Source of the DNA: a virus
Direction: 5' to 3' (one strand)
DNA: 64,000 nt
IMG/VR virus record: IMGVR_UViG_3300042878_002532
Coordinates: 1-64,000 of that record
Positions within the stretch are counted from its first letter, which is position 1. Every line of letters starts with the position of its first letter. The position numbers were made by a program, and so were the translations under genes. Shown here piece after piece: positions 57,116-64,000 of the stretch. The notes under the pieces are model-generated. The model did no database searches, had not been told where the DNA came from, and worked only from the letters and a program-made list of their open reading frames with translations.

Positions 57116-58264
57116 ATGTCTACACAGAGTTATAATACGGGCAACACAATATATGATAGTAATGGTGGTAATCAAAACGTTGTTGCGGACTATGCTTATA
57201 TTTCAGATTTACTTGCCAATATACCTGATAATAATACAAACTTAATTGATGCAAAAGACGTTAGGGATGCGGTTTGGACTTTATGGAATAGAATTGAAGA
57301 TATAAATATAGGTTTATCCTCTTCTGGAATAAACATATATGCAACTGGATCAGGAACATTTTCGGCAGATTTAAGATATGATAGAACACGTCTATCTAGT
57401 GCAGCACCTGTCGGTGGTGTTCCAACTGGATCAACATTTAGTGGAACTCTTCAGGATGTTTTTGATAGAATATTTTATCCATATACAGCACCAACGTGTG
57501 CTTTGAGTGGTGGTAGTACTAGACAATTTGGTTCGAATACTTCGGTAACATTGAGTTTCACTCTTAATAAATTTGAAAAGCCTGTGACTGCAGTATCTAT
57601 ACAACTTCTTTCTGGAACATCACCGATAACACCAATACCTTCTGTGATAACTCAGAACAATACAAATCCTGCTAGTTTTGGTCCAAGTACTTTGTCTACC
57701 ACTCCAGCATCTATTGTTACTTATGCTACACATAGTGCAACACCAACATCACTCAGTGAATCTAATACATACAATCTTACTATAGGTGATGGTCAAGCTT
57801 CCGCTGGTGCGTCAACTACCGTTACTTGGATGAACTATTTATATTATGGTACTTTAAATTTGAGTACACTTTCGGGTAATCCGAATCCTGATTTAACCGT
57901 AAGGCCCGATGGTAGCAATAGTGCAGCCGTTGCATCATCCATAGTGCAGATAACTGCAGCAATAGATAGCAATACCGTTAAGGCGACTGCCAATACGTAT
58001 GATAGAGTTTTGGTATCAAAAGTTTTTGCAACCAGTAGAACACTTAGTTTGGCGGACTATGCTGCCGGTAATAACTATCTTTTCTTTGCTTGGCCTACAT
58101 TGTTTGGAACACCTACTTTTAAAATAAATGGATTGTCGAATAGTGCATTTACTAAAGTTAAAAGTGGTTTTGTATTCACAAATGAAAATGGATTCTCAGG
58201 AGTAAATTATGATGTTTGGATAAGTAATACTGTCTATGGAACATCTACAATAAATATAAGTTAA
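57116..58264 (+). CDS. Tail fibre or neck-type structural protein
   Basis: A 382-residue Ser/Thr/Asn-rich protein with low charge, typical of phage fibres. N-terminal residues 1-75 contain a helix (NLIDAKDVRDAVWTLWNRI) that may attach it; the rest is beta-rich with Ig-like features (SNTSVTLSFTLNKFEKPVTA) and repeated TYNLTIGDG-type strands. It shares the late promoter with the next gene, 19 nt downstream. Confidence 0.7.
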   Translation: MSTQSYNTGNTIYDSNGGNQNVVADYAYISDLLANIPDNNTNLIDAKDVRDAVWTLWNRIEDINIGLSSSGINIYATGSGTFSADLRYDRTRLSSAAPVGGVPTGSTFSGTLQDVFDRIFYPYTAPTCALSGGSTRQFGSNTSVTLSFTLNKFEKPVTAVSIQLLSGTSPITPIPSVITQNNTNPASFGPSTLSTTPASIVTYATHSATPTSLSESNTYNLTIGDGQASAGASTTVTWMNYLYYGTLNLSTLSGNPNPDLTVRPDGSNSAAVASSIVQITAAIDSNTVKATANTYDRVLVSKVFATSRTLSLADYAAGNNYLFFAWPTLFGTPTFKINGLSNSAFTKVKSGFVFTNENGFSGVNYDVWISNTVYGTSTINIS

Positions 58265-58283
58265 AAAAATAAGATAAAGATAT

Positions 58284-59627
58284 ATGCCAACTCAAAACGT
58301 AGGTACACTAGTAGGGGCTGCGATAAGGCCAATAGATGATGCAATGCCGATTGCTTCTGCATTTTCTTTTGAAATAAATGGAGGACATCACCAAGTTGCC
58401 ACTTTGGTTGCTAGAGATGCCATAATTGTTCAAAGAAGACAATGGGGGATGTTGTGTACGGTTTATAACGATTCAACTTCTACAAACAATGCAACATACC
58501 AACTTAAATATGGACATAACAATGGTAGTACCAATACTATGGATAACGCAAACTGGGTAGTTTTCTCAGGTGGTGGCGGTGCCGGTGGAAGTGCAAACTG
58601 GGTAGATCCTGTTCTTTCTGTTACAATGAGTACTCCTGGAATTTCGGCAGACGGAGATAGATATTTGGTTGGATTGGATGAGACTGCTTCGTTATCTGGT
58701 AGTTTTGCCACACTTACTAATACTGGATATGTTGGAAACTTAGTTGGTGGATATATTGCTGAATATAACTCTAGTATAAGCAATTGGGTAACTACATTAC
58801 CAACCGATGGGATGACTCTAAGAGTCAATGATCAAGACAACTCATTTTATAGATATGAAGGAACTTATTCTACTGGTCAATGGTACAAAGAAAGAGTCAA
58901 TCAAGTAAGATATCTTTCTGCGATTAGTGCAAATGGTGTTGATTATACTATAACCACTAATGATTTTTTTGAATACTCTACTGAAGTTGTATATTTAGTT
59001 CAGTTTGGAACTGCTAACTCAGGAAGTACAGCTTCATTAAATATAAATGGTTTAGGTCAAACAAACATGAGAAAACAGAACGCACTTGGACTTTCTGATT
59101 TTTCTAAAAACGATTTGAATATTGTTGGAGTTTACAATCTTATATATGATGGAACTATTTTTAGAGTTGATCAACAAGCCGGAGAAGGTGGTGCTTTTAC
59201 TTTAAAGTATAGGATTATCGATTCTGAAAGAATTGAAGTTCCTGCATATTCTGAATATTTACTTTATGGTGATTTAGAAGTAAATGGTATATTAGATATC
59301 AATGCTACTGGAAAAGTTGTTTTGGTAAATGGTGGATTGAATGTAAATGGTGGTACGGTTTCTAACTCAGGAAATATAGAATTTGTAACCGTTCCTCAGG
59401 CAGCATCGACTGGAGTTGCTGGATATGTTCCAAAATGGGCATCTACTACTGCAATATCTGCAACTTCTTCTATACAGGATAGTGGAACAAAAGTTACTTT
59501 GAGCTCTGTTTTGAATTTGACACCAAGTAGTCAACCTGCAACTGCTGCGGCTGGAGATATATACTTTGATAGTGGTACTAATAAGTTAAGAGCATATGAT
59601 GGTTCTGGTTGGAACGATCTTTGGTAA
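58284..59627 (+). CDS. Fibre/adhesin-like structural protein
   Basis: A 447-residue protein rich in Gly, Ser, Thr and Asn. A central beta-strand pattern around GDLEVNGILDINATGKVVLV looks like a short beta helix. The end (AAGDIYFDSGTNKLRAYDGS) is a motif common at the C-termini of tail fibres. It follows the other fibre-like gene directly and is probably a receptor-contacting protein. Confidence 0.75.
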   Translation: MPTQNVGTLVGAAIRPIDDAMPIASAFSFEINGGHHQVATLVARDAIIVQRRQWGMLCTVYNDSTSTNNATYQLKYGHNNGSTNTMDNANWVVFSGGGGAGGSANWVDPVLSVTMSTPGISADGDRYLVGLDETASLSGSFATLTNTGYVGNLVGGYIAEYNSSISNWVTTLPTDGMTLRVNDQDNSFYRYEGTYSTGQWYKERVNQVRYLSAISANGVDYTITTNDFFEYSTEVVYLVQFGTANSGSTASLNINGLGQTNMRKQNALGLSDFSKNDLNIVGVYNLIYDGTIFRVDQQAGEGGAFTLKYRIIDSERIEVPAYSEYLLYGDLEVNGILDINATGKVVLVNGGLNVNGGTVSNSGNIEFVTVPQAASTGVAGYVPKWASTTAISATSSIQDSGTKVTLSSVLNLTPSSQPATAAAGDIYFDSGTNKLRAYDGSGWNDLW

Positions 59628-59629
59628 TA

Positions 59630-59660
59630 AAAAAAGTCCTTCATTTGAAGGACTTTTTTT
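59630..59660. terminator. Bidirectional terminator
   Basis: AAAAAGTCCTTC/GAAGGACTTTTT between converging genes. Confidence 0.87.
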
Positions 59661-59919
59661 ATGATATTATTTTAATAATATTTTCTAAGGAAAAACCATC
59701 TAATGGTTTGCCACCATTTTTAAGGTAGTCTCCATAGATGTTGTTATAGTCATCTATAGTATAGAACTTTGAATCTAAGTCACAAAATATAACTGTAGTA
59801 TCGTGTGCATTCACCGTTTTATTCTGAAGTCCTGTCTCTCCGTATCCTGGTCCCATAGGTCCAATCAGTTCGGTTCCGTTTACTTCTTCTTTTATGAAAT
59901 CTTCAAATCTTTTAATCAT
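59659..59919 (-). CDS. Tagged small hypothetical protein
   Basis: An 86-residue protein. Of four in-frame starts (59928, 59922, 59919) the ATG at 59919 gives MIKRFEDFIKEE, an excellent tag. The rest (VFCDLDSKFYTIDDYNNIYG-like acidic region) is unrecognised. It overlaps the upstream gene end by a few bases. Confidence 0.75.
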   Translation of the reverse strand: MIKRFEDFIKEEVNGTELIGPMGPGYGETGLQNKTVNAHDTTVIFCDLDSKFYTIDDYNNIYGDYLKNGGKPLDGFSLENIIKIIS

Positions 59920-60376
59920 CATCCCCATTACTTGCTTCTATTTTTTCAAAGTATTCGTCTTGTTCTTGAAGAGAATATTCGTCTTTTTTGATATTGTATA
60001 TTATGTTGTACAAAAATCTGTCATCTAATCTATGTTTTTCACCACCTTTCATTGTTATGGTACATACATCGTCTTCAAAAACATTTTCAATCTTACTTAT
60101 TTGAAGTCCAAACTTTCCATATTTGTCGTGAAGATTACATATAACTATTCTTTTTTCCTTTAAAAGGTCGTCTATTCTAGAATATGTCGAATTCTTTGAT
60201 AGATACATGAAATCTTTCATGTAGTCCTCTCTTGTATGCTGATAGAGGTTCAGGAAATTTATTTCCTTATCAGAAAGCTTCTTGCTGCTGTTTATCTTAT
60301 CTAAGATACGGTTCAGCTCTATTTCTTTAATAGATTCGCCGAGAAGGTAATACTTTATGAGTTTTTTTATTTTCAT
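59912..60376 (-). CDS. Protein with DILDKI module (weakly tagged)
   Basis: A 154-residue acidic protein from the ATG at 60376 (MKIKKLIKYYLLGES, a weak tag match); the upstream ATG at 60397 overlaps the late-like motif. Residues 20-44 (ELNRILDKINSSKKLSDKEI) are the DILDKIS-type module, following the N-terminal segment directly as in the 38941 gene. Function unknown. Confidence 0.75.
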   Translation of the reverse strand: MKIKKLIKYYLLGESIKEIELNRILDKINSSKKLSDKEINFLNLYQHTREDYMKDFMYLSKNSTYSRIDDLLKEKRIVICNLHDKYGKFGLQISKIENVFEDDVCTITMKGGEKHRLDDRFLYNIIYNIKKDEYSLQEQDEYFEKIEASNGDDD

Positions 60377-60396
60377 GTCGCTATTATTTTCTATCA

Positions 60397-60407
60397 TATA
60401 TATTAAG
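60397..60407 (-). promoter_or_regulatory. Late-promoter-like motif (long spacing)
   Basis: CTTAATATATA on the minus strand, 20 nt before the start at 60376. Confidence 0.5.
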
Positions 60408-60419
60408 AAGTGTAAACGA

Positions 60420-60431
60420 TTTTTATATATA
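60420..60431 (+). promoter_or_regulatory. Variant late-promoter-like motif
   Basis: TTTTTATATATA, 25 nt before the tape-measure-like start at 60457. Confidence 0.35.
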
Positions 60432-60456
60432 GTTTATACTAAAATTATATAATCTA

Positions 60457-63400
60457 ATGGATCAAAAGTTACTTAGTGCATTAAACAATTTATCCGAAGG
60501 CCTGGAGGCCATCGCAGAGGCACTTAAAGAAAGTGGGGGTAGTGGTAATAAATCTGCCACTACTTCCGCACTACAAGGTGGAAGTTTTACTAAAGAGATT
60601 CAGGAAATAAATGTTGGTGTCAAGCAATTGATGAAAGATTCTAAACAGATTCTGAAGAACCAAGAAACTATAATAAGTTTATCTAAGAAGTCTGCAGGTG
60701 ATAAAAAGAGTGACTTTGAAAAGGCGGGTGGTGATAAGAAGAAAGAAAGCCAGATTAAAAAAGGTATTGGAACTATATTGCTTATTGCAGTTGCTGTACT
60801 TGCCATAGGAATGGCATTTAAACTTGTTGGTAAAATTGATTTTCTATCGGTTGTAGGTTTAGGATTAGCCATGTTGATAATGTCTGAGGCGTTTGTAAAA
60901 ATAGCCAAAACAAAAATGACTATAAAAGAGGCTGCTATTGCATCACTTGCAATGGTTATGATGGCAATTGCCGTTACTCTTTCATCATGGGTATTAAAAA
61001 TGATTAGTCCAATCGGAATAGCACAGTTACTAACGGGTATTGCAATAACTGCAATGTTTTATATTATGGCTCCTAAATTCGCGATGTTATTGAATGCTGT
61101 TAATAATAGCTTCAAAAAAGTGAGTTATGCAGACATAATCAAAGTTACTGTAATCTTAGTTGCTATGTCTGTGGCGATAACTCTTTCATCATGGGTATTG
61201 AGATTAATCACACCATTGAGTCTTGGACAGATTATAACGGGTATTGGTATAACCGTGATGTTCTATGTTGTGTCTAACTTTTTACCTAAGCTTGCCATTT
61301 CGGTAATCGCGGTTAGTAAAATAATGAGTAAAAAAGACTTGGCGTTGTTGCCAATCATGTTGGTTGCATTTTCTATTGCGATAACACTTTCGTCATGGAT
61401 ATTGAGAATGATTGCACCAATGTCGTTTGGACAAATAATAACAGGGATTGCAATAACTGCGATGTTCTGGATTGTATCTAACTTCTTGCCTAAGCTTGCA
61501 CTTGCTGTAATCGCGGTTAGTAAAATAATGAGTAAAAAGGACTTAGTTTTACTACCACTTATGATGGTTGCATTTTCTATCGCGATTATGCTTTCTTCTT
61601 TAATATTAAAATTGATTCAACCACTATCGTTTGGTCAGATAATAACAACAATAGTTGTTACTGCAGTATTTTGGGCAATTTCGATGTTTTTAACAGATAT
61701 CGCAATTGGTGTTATAATGGTTGATAAAATATTGGGTAAAAATAAAATATGGATGATTCCATTGGTTTATGTTGCGATATCTGCTGCCATAATGGTTGCC
61801 GGTTTCCTTTTCTCGATGACTCCAGAATTGGGTTGGAAACAAATGGTTGGTATTCTATTGATTGGTTTGATATTTGCTGGATTGGCTTATGTTATGCCTG
61901 ATATGGCGATTGGTCTTGTTATCATGGAGAAGGCCTTGGGTAAAGGTAAAATGTGGTTGATTCCTTTGGTTTATGTTGCGATTGCTGCTGCCATAATGGT
62001 TTCGTCTCACATTCTTAATGCTAGTGCTGAAATACCTTGGATGAAGCTACTTAACATATTGGTATTCTCTGTTGTATTAGTGATTGCAGTTGCTTTAATC
62101 GGATTACTATCTTTACTTTTAGTCAAAGTTATTGGATTAACCACTATACTAAAAGGATCTCTTTGTATTGTGGCTATAGCCACTTCAATAATGTTGGCAT
62201 CATGGCTTCTTACTAAGGGTAGTTATAAAAAATATCCTGATTGGAAATGGGTACTTTTTGCAGCATTGGCAATTGTGGTATTTGGTTTAATAGGATGGTT
62301 ATTGATGAAGATTGGTAGTCTCAGTACGTATATAAAGGGTGGTATTGCCATATTGGCGGTTGCTACTACTATTATGTTGACTTCGCATATAATAAATGCT
62401 GGAAACTATAAAAAATATCCTAAACTGGCTTGGTCTCTAGGTGTTGGTGCTGCATTGTTGGCATTTGGTTTGGCTGCGGTTGGATTGGGGTTAGTGATGA
62501 TGTTTGATGGTGGTTTATCTCTTTTATTAGGTTCTCTTGGTATTTTAGGAGTATCTGCAACTATAGTTGCTGCCTCACACATACTTGCTCAGGGTAAATA
62601 TGGTAAATTTCCTTCACTTGGATGGTCTGTTTCTGTTGGTTTAGCATTGGCTGCCTTTGGTGGTGGAATGGTTCTTTTGGGTGGTCTTATAATAGCATCT
62701 TTTGGTATTGGTGGTCTTATGCTTGCAGCAGGTGCTAAGGCTGTTTTGAAGGTCGCAGAAACTATAGTAAAGTCATCACACATATTAGCCAAAGGAAATT
62801 GGAAAAAGGGTCCTACGGTTGAATGGGCATCGGGAGTTGCAATTGCACTTGGTGCTTTTGCACCAATCTATAGTATGTTGTTGGAAAACGCACCTGGACT
62901 TTTCAGTGCGGGTGGTGGTGTTGGTCCAGACGATTTTGCAAGGGCCATAGTAACCGTTAGTAAGGGTATAATGACTGCAGCGGCTGAATTCGCCTCTCCT
63001 AAGAATAAAAGTGTTTGGAAAGGTGGACCTACACAAGCTTGGGCGACTGGTGTTGGTATAGCATTAGGTGCATTCGCCCCAGTTTATATGATGTTGCTTA
63101 ACAATGCACCTGGTATATTCAGTAAGGGTGGTGGTGTCGGACCTGAAGATTTTGCAAAGGCAGTTATGACGGTTTCTAGAGGTATAATAGCAGCTGCTGG
63201 AGTATTTGCGTTAAATACCGCACAATTCGAAGAAGGTAAATATCCTTCTGTTAAATGGGGTCAAGGTGTAGGTGCTGCACTTAATGCCTTTGCTCCTGTA
63301 TTTACCGCGTTGAGTAAAGATACTGGTTGGTTTACATCGGGTGATGAGGTTATAACCAACATGGTAAGTGGTGTCATTAGACTAGCGGGTGCCATCGTCA

Positions 63401-64000
63401 CAGTTGCACAAATATTCGAATGGGCTAAGATGAAGTGGGATTCAGCTCCTAGTAAAAATTGGTCATGGAATGTCGGAGTTGCCGTTAGGTCATATGCAAA
63501 ATTGGCTTCTGATATAAGTAAAAATACGGACTTTTTTGGTATAGGATTGTCTTTGCCTGTTAAAATCGTATCTTCAATTATTTCTGTAGGACATATTATA
63601 CAAAAAAACAAAAAGGCACTAACAAGTTATTTGAATCCTGCATTTGTGCCTATTTTGGCAGTAAGTGTTAGGGGTTATGTTAGGTTAACTGACTTTGTTG
63701 CAAAAAGTGCTGGTATGTTAATGAACGAAAGTGGTGTTAGAACCGTTGCTGTTCAGATGGCCACTACTGCCAAAATATTAGAAAAAAACAAAAAGTATTT
63801 CTCTTATTTGATTCCGAGAAACTTTATAGCCAATTTGGCACCTAACTTATTAGGGTATGCTACAATGGCAAGGGCTTTGGAGAAGATGATGACGATTACC
63901 GAAAAGAAATTCATACCTTTAAGTGCATTGGGTGGAACCGACGTTAGTTATAAGACTACTAGACCTGCAGATATTTCTATTGTCAATAGAGTTGCTGCAC
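60457..64000 (+). CDS. Tape-measure-like protein with hydrophobic repeats (partial)
   Basis: Open from the ATG at 60457 to the window edge (1181 codons, no stop). Residues 1-105 are polar and helical. From there the protein is a long series of hydrophobic helices. Family 1 repeats of about 68 residues (61000-61700) contain ITLSSWVLRMI, then SFGQIITGIAITAMFY and VSKIMSKKDL. Family 2 repeats (62200-63500) contain a HI(L/I)xxGxYxKxP turn, a Trp, then GVGxALxAFAP. Such proteins set tail length and often make a pore in the inner membrane. It lies after the fibre genes. The pattern is unlike a coiled-coil tape measure, so a membrane or ejection protein is the alternative. Confidence 0.78.
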   Translation, partial: MDQKLLSALNNLSEGLEAIAEALKESGGSGNKSATTSALQGGSFTKEIQEINVGVKQLMKDSKQILKNQETIISLSKKSAGDKKSDFEKAGGDKKKESQIKKGIGTILLIAVAVLAIGMAFKLVGKIDFLSVVGLGLAMLIMSEAFVKIAKTKMTIKEAAIASLAMVMMAIAVTLSSWVLKMISPIGIAQLLTGIAITAMFYIMAPKFAMLLNAVNNSFKKVSYADIIKVTVILVAMSVAITLSSWVLRLITPLSLGQIITGIGITVMFYVVSNFLPKLAISVIAVSKIMSKKDLALLPIMLVAFSIAITLSSWILRMIAPMSFGQIITGIAITAMFWIVSNFLPKLALAVIAVSKIMSKKDLVLLPLMMVAFSIAIMLSSLILKLIQPLSFGQIITTIVVTAVFWAISMFLTDIAIGVIMVDKILGKNKIWMIPLVYVAISAAIMVAGFLFSMTPELGWKQMVGILLIGLIFAGLAYVMPDMAIGLVIMEKALGKGKMWLIPLVYVAIAAAIMVSSHILNASAEIPWMKLLNILVFSVVLVIAVALIGLLSLLLVKVIGLTTILKGSLCIVAIATSIMLASWLLTKGSYKKYPDWKWVLFAALAIVVFGLIGWLLMKIGSLSTYIKGGIAILAVATTIMLTSHIINAGNYKKYPKLAWSLGVGAALLAFGLAAVGLGLVMMFDGGLSLLLGSLGILGVSATIVAASHILAQGKYGKFPSLGWSVSVGLALAAFGGGMVLLGGLIIASFGIGGLMLAAGAKAVLKVAETIVKSSHILAKGNWKKGPTVEWASGVAIALGAFAPIYSMLLENAPGLFSAGGGVGPDDFARAIVTVSKGIMTAAAEFASPKNKSVWKGGPTQAWATGVGIALGAFAPVYMMLLNNAPGIFSKGGGVGPEDFAKAVMTVSRGIIAAAGVFALNTAQFEEGKYPSVKWGQGVGAALNAFAPVFTALSKDTGWFTSGDEVITNMVSGVIRLAGAIVTVAQIFEWAKMKWDSAPSKNWSWNVGVAVRSYAKLASDISKNTDFFGIGLSLPVKIVSSIISVGHIIQKNKKALTSYLNPAFVPILAVSVRGYVRLTDFVAKSAGMLMNESGVRTVAVQMATTAKILEKNKKYFSYLIPRNFIANLAPNLLGYATMARALEKMMTITEKKFIPLSALGGTDVSYKTTRPADISIVNRVAA
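61020..61700 (+). repeat. Tandem repeats of about 204 nt in tape-measure-like gene
   Basis: Four hydrophobic units; DNA identity is high between 61309 and 61338 and between 61513 and 61542 (the VSKIMSKKDL coding block). Confidence 0.85.
62380..63300 (+). repeat. Second family of tandem hydrophobic repeats
   Basis: Diverged units coding a K-x-P, Trp, then G-V-G-x-A-L-x-A-F-x-P pattern, spaced roughly 180-240 nt. Confidence 0.75.

Noticed and set aside
62589-63611. Minus-strand ORFs inside the tape-measure-like gene
   Set aside because: Shadows of a long open plus-strand frame with clear repeats.
1-64000. tRNA genes
   Set aside because: Scanned by eye for T-loop and anticodon-stem patterns; candidate TTCGAAT strings all lie inside coding sequence without matching arms.

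Overview
The window looks like 64 kb of a large, AT-rich, T4-like myovirus infecting a Bacteroidetes host. The T4 relationship rests on a UvsW-type helicase, gp61-type primase, gp45-type sliding clamp, a family-B DNA polymerase fragment, gp5/gp27-type baseplate hub genes, a LysM-type baseplate protein and a very long tape-measure-like protein at the right edge. The host assignment rests on a NusA of Bacteroidetes type, two host-like TAnnTTTG promoter boxes, general absence of Shine-Dalgarno sequences, the DILDKIS helix module and the LpxH/glycosyltransferase gene pair. No tRNA, rRNA, CRISPR array or insertion sequence was seen. Coding density is very high and no gene-free stretch exceeds 300 bases.

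Layout. 0-7 kb: mixed genes including phage NusA, a phosphoesterase, small membrane and basic proteins, an FKBP isomerase and an LpxH-like/glycosyltransferase pair. 7-11 kb: a leftward operon of an amidoligase, an unknown protein and a DHH phosphoesterase. 11-27.6 kb: tail and baseplate genes, many with peptidoglycan-active domains and Gly-Thr-Ser linkers. 27.6-32 kb: UvsW, ClpP and small genes. 32-40 kb: tagged proteins (HAD-like and others), a cyclic-phosphate receiver-domain protein and primase. 40-47 kb: a nuclease-like protein, the C-terminal half of a DNA polymerase, clamp, small basic tagged proteins, an M42 peptidase and an aminotransferase. 47-54 kb: tagged proteins, an L,D-transpeptidase-like enzyme, polyphosphate kinase 2, a lipoprotein and a GH19 endolysin. 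54-57 kb: a leftward operon led by an RlaP-type nucleotidyltransferase. 57-64 kb: fibre-like proteins and the start of the tape-measure-like gene.

The most striking signal is a short N-terminal tag, roughly M-K-x(2,3)-[YFW]-x-x-[FYW]-[IVLN]-x-[ED], on about 17 otherwise unrelated proteins. It closely resembles the capsid-targeting sequence of T4 internal proteins (T4 IPIII begins MKTYQEFIAE and is cut after that Glu by the prohead protease). If it works the same way, this phage packs and injects a large protein cargo: polyphosphate kinase 2, a DHH phosphoesterase, a HAD-like phosphatase, an amidoligase, basic DNA-binding proteins and several unknowns. Many tagged genes sit directly behind a repeated AT-only motif, TTTAATATATA, probably the phage late promoter. 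Its distance to the start codon is bimodal (4-6 or about 20-28 nt), so part of the late genes may be translated from leaderless mRNAs.

Other points: the polymerase is split between motifs A and B; RNA-repair-type genes (RlaP, cyclic-phosphate receiver domain) are present; and the baseplate carries several peptidoglycan-directed domains, one of them an apparently inactivated copy of a free enzyme. All functions are inferred from sequence read by eye; no database search was run.
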